Shown: positions 31,249 through 42,591 of the stretch, one piece after another | Layout of the letters: every line of letters starts with the position of its first letter | How positions within the stretch are numbered: the stretch's first letter is position 1 | From: Propionibacteriaceae bacterium UBA7704 | GTDB taxonomy: Bacteria > Actinomycetota > Actinomycetes > Propionibacteriales > Propionibacteriaceae | Length of the DNA: 64,000 nucleotides | NCBI GenBank assembly: GCA_002482525.1 | Contig: DLGC01000010.1 | Span: 14,446 to 78,445 of the forward strand | Direction of reading: 5' to 3' | Position numbers and translations under genes: made by a program | The notes under the pieces: generated by a model | What the model saw: only the letters and a program-made list of their open reading frames with translations | Database searches by the model: none | What the model was told of the DNA's origin: nothing

Positions 31249-31902
31249 CTAGGGACTGATGTAGCGCCGAGGGCTGGTCACCGTGGTGCTGTAATAGCCC
31301 GGCGCCGAGGCGGTTACCCGCACGCTCAGATACCTTCCGGCGTCGGCGGAGGTCGACTGATACTTGTCCTTGGTCGCCGTGGGAGCAATGATGGCAACTC
31401 CGTCGCGGAACCACTGGTAGCGGTAAGTCGCTCCAACGGCCGGGCCGACGTTGGGCCACAACATGTTCACCGCCAAGAGATTGCCCGCGTAGGTGTTGTT
31501 GCTGATCCACACCTGTCCGGGGGTGATCCTCCCTCGACCGATGGGATTGACCAGCCGCACCGTTCTGCTTTTTGCCTTGTAGCCCTTCTTCTTGGCCGTC
31601 ACCTTGATCTGGAGCTGCCTTCCCAGATCCAGCCGCGTGGGTCGATATGTCTGCTTGGTGGCGTACTTGATCTTTGTTCCTGATCGATACCACTGGTAGC
31701 TGTACGTGAGCCGTTTCGGCTTCCACCCCTTGGTCGATACCGTCAATTTGCCGCCGACGACGGCTGTCCCTGAGAGTGCGATTGTGCCGGTCGTGATTCG
31801 CTTCGCCGCCCACGCCTCGGTGCCCGGTACCAGTCCGATCATCAAGGTCAACGCCACGAGCGCCGACACCATCCGTCCACCCGGTTTTAACAGCTTCCCC
31901 AT
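31249..31902 (-). CDS. Small secreted protein with two tandem Ig-like modules
   Basis: 217 aa. Signal peptide 1-35 (cleavage near AWA-A), then two modules of about 80-90 residues, each with the Y-x-Y-Q-W-(Y/F)-R-(S/D)-G core (SYQWYRSGTKIKYATK and RYQWFRDGVAIIAPTA) and a later G-(R)-x-L-x-(I/V)-x-V-T-A strand. No anchor. The same module occurs in the LRR proteins and the second binding protein nearby. ATG 31902 has GGAG six bases upstream, ruling out longer forms. Function unknown; probably a cell-surface adhesive or assembly module. Confidence 0.78.
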   Translation of the reverse strand: MGKLLKPGGRMVSALVALTLMIGLVPGTEAWAAKRITTGTIALSGTAVVGGKLTVSTKGWKPKRLTYSYQWYRSGTKIKYATKQTYRPTRLDLGRQLQIKVTAKKKGYKAKSRTVRLVNPIGRGRITPGQVWISNNTYAGNLLAVNMLWPNVGPAVGATYRYQWFRDGVAIIAPTATKDKYQSTSADAGRYLSVRVTASAPGYYSTTVTSPRRYISP

Positions 31903-32162
31903 TGCCACTCCAACCCGAGTACCTAGGCCGAATTGTGCCACTCTCGCGGTGCAATGAACAGTGTTTCCGCCATCGGAATCGATCACCGGTCGCGCACCTG
32001 CGTACCCAGAAAGGCGTTCCCCAACCGCACGAACGCCACCACGTTGGGCGTTCAGTCGGAAAGCCCATTGGGGCGCACGCTATCGGTGGCCCCATGCAAG
32101 GACTACAAGGGGTGCTGAGAACGGGACAGACAACGGAGAACACCGTCTGCTATCTTCCCTGA
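31903..32162. promoter_or_regulatory. 260-bp divergent promoter region of the Ig-repeat and second LRR genes
   Basis: No gene is seen. On the plus strand TATCTT (32151-32156) lies exactly 6 bases before the GTG start of the LRR gene, the same spacing as at the first LRR gene, so that message should be leaderless. I found no obvious -35 or operator. Confidence 0.45.
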
Positions 32163-34064
32163 GTGAGGGTGGTTCATCGGTCGCCACGACAACGGACGCG
32201 TCCAATTCTCATTGTCATCGCACTGTGTTTCGCCATGCTCGGCATCGGACCTGCGCCTGCCCATGCCGCGAATACAGTGCTCATCCCCGATCCGGCTCTT
32301 CGAAGCTGCGTACAAAACGAGCTGCAAGCGCACAGCATTTCGACCGAACTCACTGACGAGAACCTCGCGGCACTCCCATCCATCTCATGCTCAGCGACGC
32401 GTGACGGCACTATTGCCAGTCTCGCCGGGTTGGAAAACCTGGCCAACGCTGATCAAGTCTCGCTTCCCGCAACAACGGTGTCGAATCTCACTGCACTGAC
32501 CACACTGCCGAAGCTGACGACACTGTCGTTGGCGAGCACGACGCTGACCGATGGTTCGACGCTTGGCCAGCTGACTCAACTCACAGTCCTGCACCTGGAT
32601 ACACCGCAGCTCGGGAACGTCGGTTTCCTCTCCGAGCTCAGCCACCTGCGGGGCTTGAGACTGAAGGTTGCTGCCACGGCGTCAATGGCCCCGATTGCGC
32701 AGCTCGCCGATTTGTACTCTCTCTATCTCACTGTGCAAACGCCACAACTCCCGGAACTCACTCTGCCGCCGAGCGTACGAGCCCTGGGGGTTCTGGGAAC
32801 ATCTCTCACCACCGTGAACGCGTTGCCCAACGCAAGCCACGTCACGACCCTCGTCCTCGACCAGACTCGCAAGCTCGTCGAGCTCGACGGGTTGGAAGGA
32901 CTCTCGGGACTCACCACTCTCTACATCGGCGAAGGTAGCTTTCGCGACCTGCATCCGTTGACGTCGCTGACATCACTCACCAAACTGCGTGCCAACAACG
33001 GTGTGGTCGATGACCTCTCAGGCTTGGCCAACCTAACGCAGTTGACCACGCTCGAACTGGCGAACAACGACATCAGCGATCTCACGCCGCTGGCCGAACT
33101 GATCAATCTGAGCTACGTCAAGCTATCGGACAATCGTGTTTCTGATGTGACCGCTCTGGCCGGTGTTGCGCCCGACGCTACCGTCCAACTGAGCGGCAAT
33201 CGTCTGCGTGACCTCAGCCCGTTACCCGATGGCGCAACGGTGTACGCACTGAACCAGGCCACGCTGAAAGCGCCCGCCGCGACGGTCGGCGTCCCCTTCG
33301 ACCTCGGCTTGCGAGCGGTTGATGGAACTCCACTGTGCCCGTCGTATCGGCAGAGTGCGCAGTGCGATGCCGGTCGAGTTAGCTATCCGCAATCAGGCAC
33401 CTATGCCGGCACCGCTGTCTCCGCCGATGGCAGATTCCGGGTTGAAGTGTCACAGTATGCGGGCCCTGACCGGCCCTTCGAAGCGACGCTTCGTCCCAAA
33501 GTTGAAGGAACACCGCTGGTCGGACGCGTCTTGAGTTCGTCCTACCCGACGTGGATTCCGTACCCGGACACCGGGAGCTTCCGCTGGTATTCGGGAGGCA
33601 AGGCGATCACCGGCTCTCTCGGAGCGGGGCAGACCTATCGGCTCCGTACTTCCGATGTCGGCAAACGCGTTCACGTCTGCTACACCGCCTCCCGAGACGG
33701 CTTCATCACGACGCAAGCGTGTTCGGCTCCCACCCTGGCCGTCCACAGCGGCGACATCTACTCGACGGCTCGCCCCACCATCAAGCGGAAACGCTACGGC
33801 AGGTTGGGCGTCGTGCTCGAGGGTAGGTTCAACGCCAATCGCTGGGACCCCGGGGTCGTGTTCCACTACCAGTGCTACCGCAACGGCAAACGAGTACGGC
33901 ATTACAAGGGCGCCACCGAGAGAGGCCCCGTGTCCATCGGCTTCCTCACACGGCGCGACGTGGGCGCCCGCTACGAACTGCGGGTCAAAGCCACCAAGCC
34001 CGGCTGCCGCCCTGTCGTGGTCTACTCCAAGACCTTCCGCGTGAAGAAGTCCACCCTGCGCTGA
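32163..34064 (+). CDS. Secreted internalin-like leucine-rich-repeat protein, paralog of the 13.4-kb gene
   Basis: 633 aa. Signal peptide 1-35 (APAHA-A). N-cap PDPALRSCVQNELQ, then about 14 leucine-rich repeats (about 85-385; e.g. LTTLELANNDISDLTPLAEL). A linker with VGVPFDLGLRAVDGTPLC, nearly identical to VGKPFDLGLRDVDGTPIC of the other LRR protein, leads to two Ig-like modules (GSFRWYSGGKAITGS; FHYQCYRNGKRV). No wall anchor. GTG start, leaderless type. Both paralogs keep the same layout and lie outside the two ends of the pst-surface operon. Confidence 0.85.
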   Translation: MRVVHRSPRQRTRPILIVIALCFAMLGIGPAPAHAANTVLIPDPALRSCVQNELQAHSISTELTDENLAALPSISCSATRDGTIASLAGLENLANADQVSLPATTVSNLTALTTLPKLTTLSLASTTLTDGSTLGQLTQLTVLHLDTPQLGNVGFLSELSHLRGLRLKVAATASMAPIAQLADLYSLYLTVQTPQLPELTLPPSVRALGVLGTSLTTVNALPNASHVTTLVLDQTRKLVELDGLEGLSGLTTLYIGEGSFRDLHPLTSLTSLTKLRANNGVVDDLSGLANLTQLTTLELANNDISDLTPLAELINLSYVKLSDNRVSDVTALAGVAPDATVQLSGNRLRDLSPLPDGATVYALNQATLKAPAATVGVPFDLGLRAVDGTPLCPSYRQSAQCDAGRVSYPQSGTYAGTAVSADGRFRVEVSQYAGPDRPFEATLRPKVEGTPLVGRVLSSSYPTWIPYPDTGSFRWYSGGKAITGSLGAGQTYRLRTSDVGKRVHVCYTASRDGFITTQACSAPTLAVHSGDIYSTARPTIKRKRYGRLGVVLEGRFNANRWDPGVVFHYQCYRNGKRVRHYKGATERGPVSIGFLTRRDVGARYELRVKATKPGCRPVVVYSKTFRVKKSTLR

Positions 34065-34103
34065 TACCCAACCGCGCTCGCGTCCCCTGATCGACGCGAC
34101 TCT

Positions 34104-34163
34104 GCGCTCGAATCGTGTTCTTTGCGCCGGAAATTTGCAGCGCAAAGAACGCGTTTCGAGCGC
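34104..34163. terminator. 24-bp-arm hairpin between convergent genes
   Basis: GCGCTCGAATCGTGTTCTTT plus GCGC (34104-34127) pairs at 22 of 24 positions with 34140-34163; the loop is 12 bases. It lies between the LRR gene and the convergent hydrolase gene and probably terminates both. Confidence 0.7.
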
Positions 34164-34183
34164 AAGGTGGGGGAAGGGGGCGG

Positions 34184-35140
34184 CTAGGTGGTGACGGTCT
34201 TTACTGGGTGGTCGGTGAGGACGGCGACTACGGCGTCGATGGTGATCTGTAGGTAGCTGCGGCCGTCCTGCTCGGAGAAGGTGTTGGGGTCGAAATAGTG
34301 GGCCTTGGCGTTGTGGTTGATCGGGCCGAGGTCGTAGATGGTAATACGGCCTTGGGCCAGAGCGTCACTCCACGGCGAGAAGACGGCGTGCGGCCAGCGA
34401 CCGGCGAACATGACGCCACCGAGCTTTTCGAAGATGTCCTTGGTGCCGCGCAGATGCCAGACCTGCTCCACCCGATTCAGCCCGGGATCGTCGCTCATCA
34501 TGCCGCCGATGGACACCACCCGAATCGGGATGTCGCTCATTCCTAGATAGCTGGCTGCCCCGATGGAGATCTGAGCACCACCACTGAATCCGACCAGGGT
34601 CACCGGTTTGCCGCTGTCGAACGGATACCCGTTGCGCAGCAACGCTTCGAATACCTCCCGAGCGGTGCCGATGTTGTAGGTGGGTCCGTAGCGCCGATCG
34701 GCGCTGACGAAGAGTTGGGCGGCGTTGCGGCCGTTGATGAGCATGCCTGCCAGCGACTCGGGGTTCTTGAAGCGGAGCTTCTCGATCCACTTCCACAGCC
34801 ACGCCAGCGGACGCTGCCCGGTGAGGCTCTTGTTCTCCACCGAGTAGGGAAACACGTCACGGATCAGACAAACCCCGGGGATGTCACCGATCGCGGCGAT
34901 GAGCGGCTCCTCCTCGGCAGGAACCGAGCGTCCGTCGATGGCACCGATCCCGGACAGATAGACGACATACTGCTCGTAGTCGGTGATCGTGTCGATCGCC
35001 TGCTCCTCATGGAGTTCAGTGACCAACTCGGCAGCCTCGTCCGCGCCTTCGCGCGACCACCAGCCCAGCGCATCCAGCGGCGCAACCGCCAGCGCCAGCA
35101 GCACGAAAACGCCGAGCCCGATGAGGATTCCCGAGATCAT
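34184..35140 (-). CDS. Membrane-anchored alpha/beta-hydrolase-like protein
   Basis: 318 aa. An N-terminal membrane helix (about 3-24) is followed by a hydrolase-like domain. GFSGG at 184-188 is the nucleophile elbow (S186) after the strand PVTLVGFSGG. A candidate His near the C-terminus is in NHNAKAHYFDP. No named family recognised; a lipase/esterase or signalling role is possible. Its start overlaps the stop of the multi-helix membrane protein upstream (ATGA), so the two form a pair. Confidence 0.72.
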   Translation of the reverse strand: MISGILIGLGVFVLLALAVAPLDALGWWSREGADEAAELVTELHEEQAIDTITDYEQYVVYLSGIGAIDGRSVPAEEEPLIAAIGDIPGVCLIRDVFPYSVENKSLTGQRPLAWLWKWIEKLRFKNPESLAGMLINGRNAAQLFVSADRRYGPTYNIGTAREVFEALLRNGYPFDSGKPVTLVGFSGGAQISIGAASYLGMSDIPIRVVSIGGMMSDDPGLNRVEQVWHLRGTKDIFEKLGGVMFAGRWPHAVFSPWSDALAQGRITIYDLGPINHNAKAHYFDPNTFSEQDGRSYLQITIDAVVAVLTDHPVKTVTT

Positions 35141-35817
35141 CGCCGGGCCTCCTTGGCGACGAATCCGCCGTCCAACGGAATGAAGAAGTCGCCGCTGAGC
35201 AAATCGGTGCCACTGAGCATCGACGGCCTGCCGGAGACGAGTTGCCAGATCCTGTCGCCGATCCACTTCATCGGACGCGACAGGCCCCACGACGCGAGTT
35301 GCATGACTCCCCAGCCGATCAAGGTGACCACCAAGGCGTGTCCCACGTCGGTGACGAAGACGACAGCGACTACGGCCCACAGCGCCACCACGCTCCAGGC
35401 CTGCAACACCCGCCCGATCGCCGGCCCGAGGTACGGGATGAGCACCAAGAAGCCAAAGACCAAGGGGGCGCTGGACAGCATGACTGAGCGCACCACGATC
35501 CACGTGCCAGGCCCATCGCTGCCGACTATCGGCGGCGCGACCAGCACGATGACCAACGCCTGCACGATGTAGAGCAGCACCATCGCAACCCCGTTGAGCA
35601 ACAAAGTGACGGCAAAGCGCCAGCCGCGCACTCGGTTGATAAACAGCACCACGCTGTTGCCGATCAGGGTGGAGACCCCGGCGAGCACCGCAATAGTGAT
35701 TGCGATCGCGCTTTTGTCCGGCAGCGACTCGAACCATGCGGCCTGGGAAGAATCCATCCCAAGGACCATGCCGATCGTCGCGAAAAGGTCCCCAACGAAC
35801 TCCAAGAAGCCTGTCAC
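35137..35817 (-). CDS. Multi-spanning membrane protein (Yip1-like)
   Basis: 226 aa with five to six hydrophobic segments between about residues 33 and 175, and a cytosolic C-terminus. The organisation resembles Yip1/DUF1282-type proteins; function unknown. GTG 35817 has GAAGGAG upstream. It is translationally coupled to the hydrolase-like protein that follows. Confidence 0.68.
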   Translation of the reverse strand: MTGFLEFVGDLFATIGMVLGMDSSQAAWFESLPDKSAIAITIAVLAGVSTLIGNSVVLFINRVRGWRFAVTLLLNGVAMVLLYIVQALVIVLVAPPIVGSDGPGTWIVVRSVMLSSAPLVFGFLVLIPYLGPAIGRVLQAWSVVALWAVVAVVFVTDVGHALVVTLIGWGVMQLASWGLSRPMKWIGDRIWQLVSGRPSMLSGTDLLSGDFFIPLDGGFVAKEARR

Positions 35818-35943
35818 GGTGCTCCTTCGGGTGAAGAATGGGCCGCTTCGACGATATCAGCGCGGCATCGGCCGTGAGCGGGAATTCAAGGCAGCCACAG
35901 CCCACCGGCCAGCAGAGCGACGAGCCCGGCGAGCGACCGCCGT

Positions 35944-37065
35944 TCAGCCACGGCTGCCGGCGGTTGCTGCGCGTTGCATCATGATGGCGCGCCGGTAATG
36001 CTCGATCAGCTCCGCGGTGAGCGCCGACCAGCTGCGTCCCTGAACCCCCTGCCAGGCAGCTTCGGCGAAGGCGCGGCGCTTGGCATTGTCGCCAATCAGG
36101 TCGGCGACGCGACGACGCAGATCGGCGAGGTCACCGGGACGGTACAGCCAGCCGTCGAAGCTGGACCGCACCAGATCGAGAGGTCCGCCGACCCCGGTCG
36201 CAACGACCGGAACTCCACTGGCGTGTGCCTCTTGGATGGTCTGACCGAAGGTTTCGCTTTCGCCGGTGTGGACGAACACGTCGAAACTCGCCAGTGCCTC
36301 GGCGAGTTCGATGCCGCTCAGCCGACCCGTGAAGTGGGCCTCAGGTAGCAGCTTCTCCAGGCCGGGGCGGCTGGGTCCGTCGCCGACCACCACCAGTCGC
36401 ACGCCGGGAAGGTCGGTGAGCACTCGCAGATCCTCGACCTGCTTCTCGGGGGCGAGGCGTCCCACGTAGCCGACGATGAGCTTGCCGGGCGCTACCTGCT
36501 GGCGCCAGGGCTCGCTGCGGCGCTGCGGGTCGAATCGAACCAGATCAACGCCGCGACGCCACAGGTGCAGTTCGGTGACCCCGAGTTCCTGCAATTGCTG
36601 CAGCGAATGCTGGGAGGGCACCAGGTTCAGGGTGGCCCGGTCGTGCAGACGCCGCAGGTGGGCCTCCACCAGAGCTGTGGCACCGGCCCAGCCATAGCGC
36701 TGGGCGTAGGCGCGCATGTCCGTTTGGTACACCGCCACCGTGGGTAGCTGGAGCCGTCGCGCGGCGGCCAGTGCCTGCCAGCCCAGCACAAAAGGCGACG
36801 CCAGGTGCACGACATCGGCCCCGAAATCGGCCAGGATCCCCTCCAGTCGGGCGCTTCGGGCCAGGCCGAGCCGCACCTGCGGATAGCTGGGAATGGCGAA
36901 CGACAAGGTGCCCTCGCCGGGTACCGGGGTGCCCCCATCGGAGTCTGGCGCGATGATCAGGGTTTGGTGGCCTGCGCGCTGCAGTTCCTCCTCAACCCGA
37001 AGCACCGAGTTGGTGACGCCGTTGGTGTGGGCCAGGTCAGATTCAGAAACGACTGCGACTCGCAC
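35944..37065 (-). CDS. GT4-family glycosyltransferase, probable GDP-mannose-dependent mannosyltransferase
   Basis: 373 aa, GT-B fold. The N-terminal half begins RVAVVSESDLAHTNGVTNSV, very like mycobacterial MgtA/PimB-type mannosyltransferases. The C-terminal half has IVGYVGRLAPEKQVEDL and the E-x7-E region HTGESETFGQTIQEAHASGVPVV, which binds the sugar nucleotide. Probably adds mannose to a lipid or wall glycan at the inner face of the membrane; acceptor and exact linkage are not readable. Start GTG 37065. Confidence 0.85.
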   Translation of the reverse strand: MRVAVVSESDLAHTNGVTNSVLRVEEELQRAGHQTLIIAPDSDGGTPVPGEGTLSFAIPSYPQVRLGLARSARLEGILADFGADVVHLASPFVLGWQALAAARRLQLPTVAVYQTDMRAYAQRYGWAGATALVEAHLRRLHDRATLNLVPSQHSLQQLQELGVTELHLWRRGVDLVRFDPQRRSEPWRQQVAPGKLIVGYVGRLAPEKQVEDLRVLTDLPGVRLVVVGDGPSRPGLEKLLPEAHFTGRLSGIELAEALASFDVFVHTGESETFGQTIQEAHASGVPVVATGVGGPLDLVRSSFDGWLYRPGDLADLRRRVADLIGDNAKRRAFAEAAWQGVQGRSWSALTAELIEHYRRAIMMQRAATAGSRG

Positions 37066-37187
37066 AACCCCAGCTTGCTGGGCAGAACACCGCCGTCGAT
37101 GCGATTGGACGCCTCGGAAGCGAAGATTCCCCAGACTGCCGTCTGGTGATCACCTGCTGTTTGCCGCTACCTCGATGAGCACAACGG

Positions 37188-38795
37188 CTACCTTTGGCCG
37201 ACCTCCAGCAGAGCGGGGAGTTCCCGTCGCAGGATCTTTCCTGCTGCCGAGCGCGGCACCTTCGTCACGAAGGTCACGCCGCCGAGTCTCTTGTAGCTGG
37301 CGACCTGGTCGGAGACCCACCCGATGAGTTCCCGCGAACTGACCTCCGCCCCCTCACGCAACTGCACCACCGCGTGCGGGATCTGTTCCCCGGCGGTGCT
37401 GGCGGCGATACCGAGCACCCCGGCGTCGGCGACTGCCGAATGCGAACACAGCAACGCTTCGAGTTCGGCTGGTGCCACCTGGAAGCCGCGGCGTTTGATC
37501 AATTCCTTGATCCGATCGACGATGCGCACCACGCCTTCGGCATCAACCCGCACCAGGTCGCCGGTGTGCACCCAGCCGTCGGCATCCAGGACGGCGTCGG
37601 CGTCGCGCGGTATTCCGAGGTAGCCCAGCATGGCGTTGGGCCCGGTGCACCACAGCTCGCCGGGCTCACTGAGGCCTTCGGCGGGCACTGCGACGTCCTG
37701 GCCGGTTTCGGGGTCGACAACCCGGAAGCGAACATTGGGGATGGCCAACCCGATAGTGCCGAGGTCAATGTCGCGCCGCTCCGGCGGAATGACGTGGGTG
37801 ACCGGGGAGAGCTCCGTCATCCCGTAGCCCTGCACCACGCGGGTGTTCAGGCGGGTTTGGATGGCTTCGCCGACCGGGCCGTCCAGCGGCGCGGCTCCGG
37901 AGACGATCAGCTTCACGCTGTCCCACGGCACTGAATCCACGGCCGGATGCTTGGCCAGGAAGGCTGCCACCGGCGGCACGACGAACAGCATGGACGGCCG
38001 GTAACGCGCGATGATCTCCAAGAACGCCTGCGGTGCAAAGCCCGACATCGTGTATTGGGTGAAGTGACGCAGCAGCCCGTAGTTGAGATTGGTGGTCATG
38101 CCGTAGATGTGGCTGTAGGGCAGGAAGGCGACGATGGAGTTGTCATCGCCGAAGGAGGCCAGCACCTCGTTGAACTGCAGCAGATTCGCAACCAGATTGC
38201 GATGGCTGAGCATGACGATCTTCGGCAGGCCGGAGGTGCCCGAGGACACCGGCATGCAGGCGATGTGGGTGGCCGGGTCAATGCTCACCTCGGGAAGGTC
38301 GACCGTGGTCTGCAGAAGCTCCGACCAGGCGGTGTGAGGCGAGCCCTCGACGGGATCGATCACGATGACCGACTCGGGCGGCAATCCGGCAGCAGCAGCA
38401 CCCTCGGCAACCTTGGGCAACAGCAGTTGATTGGTGATGACGTAGCGGGCACCGGTCTCGCGCAGCTGACGGGCGATCTCGGTGGCGATGGCGGCCGGGT
38501 TCACCGGGGTGGTCGCGGCGCCGGTGCGGGCAATGCCGTGAAAGGCGGCTGCGTAATGCGGGCAGTTGGGCAGATCGATGGCGACCGCCGATCCCGTTGC
38601 CACGCCGTGGGCGGCCAGCCAGCTGGCGACGGCGTCGGTCTGCTGTTTGACCTCGCCGTAGCTGAGGCTCAAGCCGGTTTCGGGCTCCACGAAGGCGGTG
38701 CGTACCGAGTCGGCGTCCGAAAGGTCGGCGAAGAGCAGGGTGTAAAGGTCAACATCGGGGACGTCGATGTCCGGCAGCGGGCCGCGATACTCCAT
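37188..38795 (-). CDS. AMP-forming acyl-CoA ligase (4-coumarate-CoA ligase type)
   Basis: 535 aa. ANL superfamily: activates a carboxylic acid with ATP and transfers it to CoA. Motifs: SSGTSGLPK (A3), YGMTE (A5), GWVHTGD (A7), the hinge IVDRIKELIKRRGFQVAP (A8) and the catalytic Lys in PRSAAGKILRREL (A10). Closest to plant 4CL/fatty-acyl-CoA ligases, but the substrate cannot be assigned. The start ATG 38795 has GGAG upstream; longer forms reach into the intergenic region. No pathway partners adjacent. Confidence 0.88.
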   Translation of the reverse strand: MEYRGPLPDIDVPDVDLYTLLFADLSDADSVRTAFVEPETGLSLSYGEVKQQTDAVASWLAAHGVATGSAVAIDLPNCPHYAAAFHGIARTGAATTPVNPAAIATEIARQLRETGARYVITNQLLLPKVAEGAAAAGLPPESVIVIDPVEGSPHTAWSELLQTTVDLPEVSIDPATHIACMPVSSGTSGLPKIVMLSHRNLVANLLQFNEVLASFGDDNSIVAFLPYSHIYGMTTNLNYGLLRHFTQYTMSGFAPQAFLEIIARYRPSMLFVVPPVAAFLAKHPAVDSVPWDSVKLIVSGAAPLDGPVGEAIQTRLNTRVVQGYGMTELSPVTHVIPPERRDIDLGTIGLAIPNVRFRVVDPETGQDVAVPAEGLSEPGELWCTGPNAMLGYLGIPRDADAVLDADGWVHTGDLVRVDAEGVVRIVDRIKELIKRRGFQVAPAELEALLCSHSAVADAGVLGIAASTAGEQIPHAVVQLREGAEVSSRELIGWVSDQVASYKRLGGVTFVTKVPRSAAGKILRRELPALLEVGQR

Positions 38796-39093
38796 GGGAG
38801 CGCTCCGATCACTGGAAGAGTGGATCACAGGGTAGGGGTTCGCGACACCGCAATCCAGAGTGGATGATGAATTAGTCTTCTCCCGTCGCAGCAGCAACAG
38901 CATCCCCATCAGCAGGTTCTCGCAGGGATCAGTTCCATGCCTGATGAATTAGATCGGGCTTGAGGATCACCAAACAAACCGATCACTCCATCTGCAATCA
39001 TCACCCCAGACGCTCTGCCAATCACACTCTGCGCGTCCTGCATTCCCACCCCTACAGGTGCTGCAATTGCCACTCTAGTGATAGCCTGTGGTT
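38796..39093. promoter_or_regulatory. 298-bp divergent promoter region, acyl-CoA ligase / DUF4143 ATPase
   Basis: No gene found. It is less GC-rich than its surroundings. The 11-mer TGATGAATTAG occurs twice in the same orientation (38865-38875 and 38942-38952), 77 bp or seven helical turns apart, and could be a pair of operator half-sites. TAGCCT (39082-39087) is the -10 of the ATPase gene. Confidence 0.4.
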
Positions 39094-40368
39094 GTGGACA
39101 CCTCAAAAGCACTTGGCCGGCGCTACCAACAGCGGGTCATCGATGCGCCCCTCCAACGTGCCCTGGAGGCCGCGGGCGCGGTGCTGATAGAGGGAGCCCG
39201 CGCCACCGGAAAGACCATGACCGCCATGAATGCAGCGCGCTCTTTCGTCTTCATGGATGATCCAGAACTCAAACTGGTGATAGAAGACGCCCCGCAGATG
39301 TTCCTCGGCGGCGAGAGACCCCGACTTCTCGACGAGTGGCAAGTCGCCCCGAGCCTGTGGAATCTCGTACGACGTTCTGTCGACTCCACGGCCAGCCCCG
39401 GGCAGTTCATTCTGACCGGATCATCGGTGCCCGCCGACGACGTAACCCGCCACACTGGTGCCGGTCGATTCCTTCGGTTGCGACAGCGAACGATGTCCTG
39501 GTGGGAGAAGCTCGAATACCCGACCACGCAGGTCAGCCTTGCCGACTTGTTCGATGGCCGACGCCCCTCTGCGAGCCCGACCAGTAGCGATCTCGACACA
39601 GTCATCGACAACATATTGCGTCCGGGCTTCCCGGCCATGACCCAGCTCACACTGCCCCAGTCTGCGAAACGACTGCGCAGCTACATTGATGATGTCGCGC
39701 GAACCGATATCCCCCGTCTAGCCGAGGTTCGACATCGGCCCGAGGTGGTGAAGCGCCTCATCAGCGCGATAGCTCGATCTGCGGCTTCTGAAGTTTCCCA
39801 CGCCACACTCGCCAAGGATGTCCGCAGCGTTGCCCCGTCAATAAAGGCCGAGACGATCGCAAGCTACGTAGAGCTTCTTCAGCGGCTCTTCATCGTTGAA
39901 CCACAGCCGGCCTGGAGCCCTGCGCTACGCTCCCGAGCCAGATTGCGCCGCGCTTCAAAGTTGCACCTGGCAGATCCGGCATTGGCTGCGGCGGCCCTGA
40001 GCGCAGGGCCGGATCAGCTCCGATCTGATCTGAAGACCCTGGGCTTTCTATTCGAGAGCGCAGTGATTCACGATCTGACGGTGTTCGCGCACGCACTCGA
40101 CGGCGAGACGTTCCACTACCGCGACTCGAACGGCCACGAGATCGACGCAATCATCACTCTCCCCGATGGGCGCTGGGGCGCCGTTGAGGTCAAACTCGGT
40201 GGTTTGCGCGTACCCGATGCCGTGGCCTCACTTGACGCCGCCATCAGTCAAATCGACACCGGGGCAGTGGGCGATCCGAGCTTCCGACTCGTCATCACCG
40301 GCACTGGCCCCACTCTGGTCACCTCCGATGGCACCGTGACGGCACCTCTAGCGGCGCTCTCGCCGTAA
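39094..40368 (+). CDS. DUF4143-family AAA ATPase
   Basis: 424 aa. N-terminal P-loop ATPase with Walker A GARATGKT and Walker B RLLDEWQ, then sensor-1-like FILTGSS. The C-terminal DUF4143 region ends in a PD-(D/E)xK-like core (HEIDAIITL ... GAVEVKLGG). This family is common, solitary and of unknown function, often thought to be exchanged horizontally. The start is best placed at GTG 39094: TAGCCT ends 6 bases before it, matching the leaderless spacing of other genes here; GTG 39088 is the in-frame alternative. Confidence 0.85.
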   Translation: MDTSKALGRRYQQRVIDAPLQRALEAAGAVLIEGARATGKTMTAMNAARSFVFMDDPELKLVIEDAPQMFLGGERPRLLDEWQVAPSLWNLVRRSVDSTASPGQFILTGSSVPADDVTRHTGAGRFLRLRQRTMSWWEKLEYPTTQVSLADLFDGRRPSASPTSSDLDTVIDNILRPGFPAMTQLTLPQSAKRLRSYIDDVARTDIPRLAEVRHRPEVVKRLISAIARSAASEVSHATLAKDVRSVAPSIKAETIASYVELLQRLFIVEPQPAWSPALRSRARLRRASKLHLADPALAAAALSAGPDQLRSDLKTLGFLFESAVIHDLTVFAHALDGETFHYRDSNGHEIDAIITLPDGRWGAVEVKLGGLRVPDAVASLDAAISQIDTGAVGDPSFRLVITGTGPTLVTSDGTVTAPLAALSP

Positions 40369-40380
40369 CTCCACCCGATC

Positions 40381-40440
40381 CGCTCCCAGAAGTGGCAGTT
40401 ACTCCCAAAGGTTCGGGAGTAACTGCCACTCTTGGGAGCG
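40381..40440. terminator. 26-bp-arm hairpin after the DUF4143 gene
   Basis: Arms 40381-40406 and 40415-40440 pair at 24 of 26 positions, beginning CGCTCCCA and ending TGGGAGCG, with an 8-base loop. It follows the ATPase stop codon by 12 bases. The same CGCTCCCA start recurs at the very end of the window (63983-63990). Confidence 0.75.
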
Positions 40441-40530
40441 CCTGACGGGGGGGCCGGTGTCCGCGGTCGGGAGCGGAAGGAGTGCGGGCGGTAGACTTCT
40501 CAGGTTGCCCCACCCAGACCGGAGTTCTGC

Positions 40531-42393
<1,863 letters not shown>

Positions 42394-42419
42394 GGCAGGG
42401 CGCTTGGGCTCTGCTTCCT

Positions 42420-42447
42420 GCCCTTCGACAAGCTCAGGGAACGACGG
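42420..42447. repeat. Short intergenic repeat (TTCGACAAGCTCAG family)
   Basis: CCCTTCGACAAGCTCAGGGA lies just after the typA stop. The outer CCCTT/AGGG bases can pair. The same core recurs at 48811, 51482, 51567, 53502 and 53533. Confidence 0.75.
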
Positions 42448-42591
42448 CCGAGTCTGACGCCTCCCCGCTGGCCGAGCCCGACGAAGCCCCCGCTGGCCGA
42501 GCCCGCCGAAGCCGGTCCCTAGAATCGGTGTCGGCGCCGCTTGACTCTCCCCCGGCGGGAGACCCCAGGCTGGAAATGGAGGGAGAAAAGA

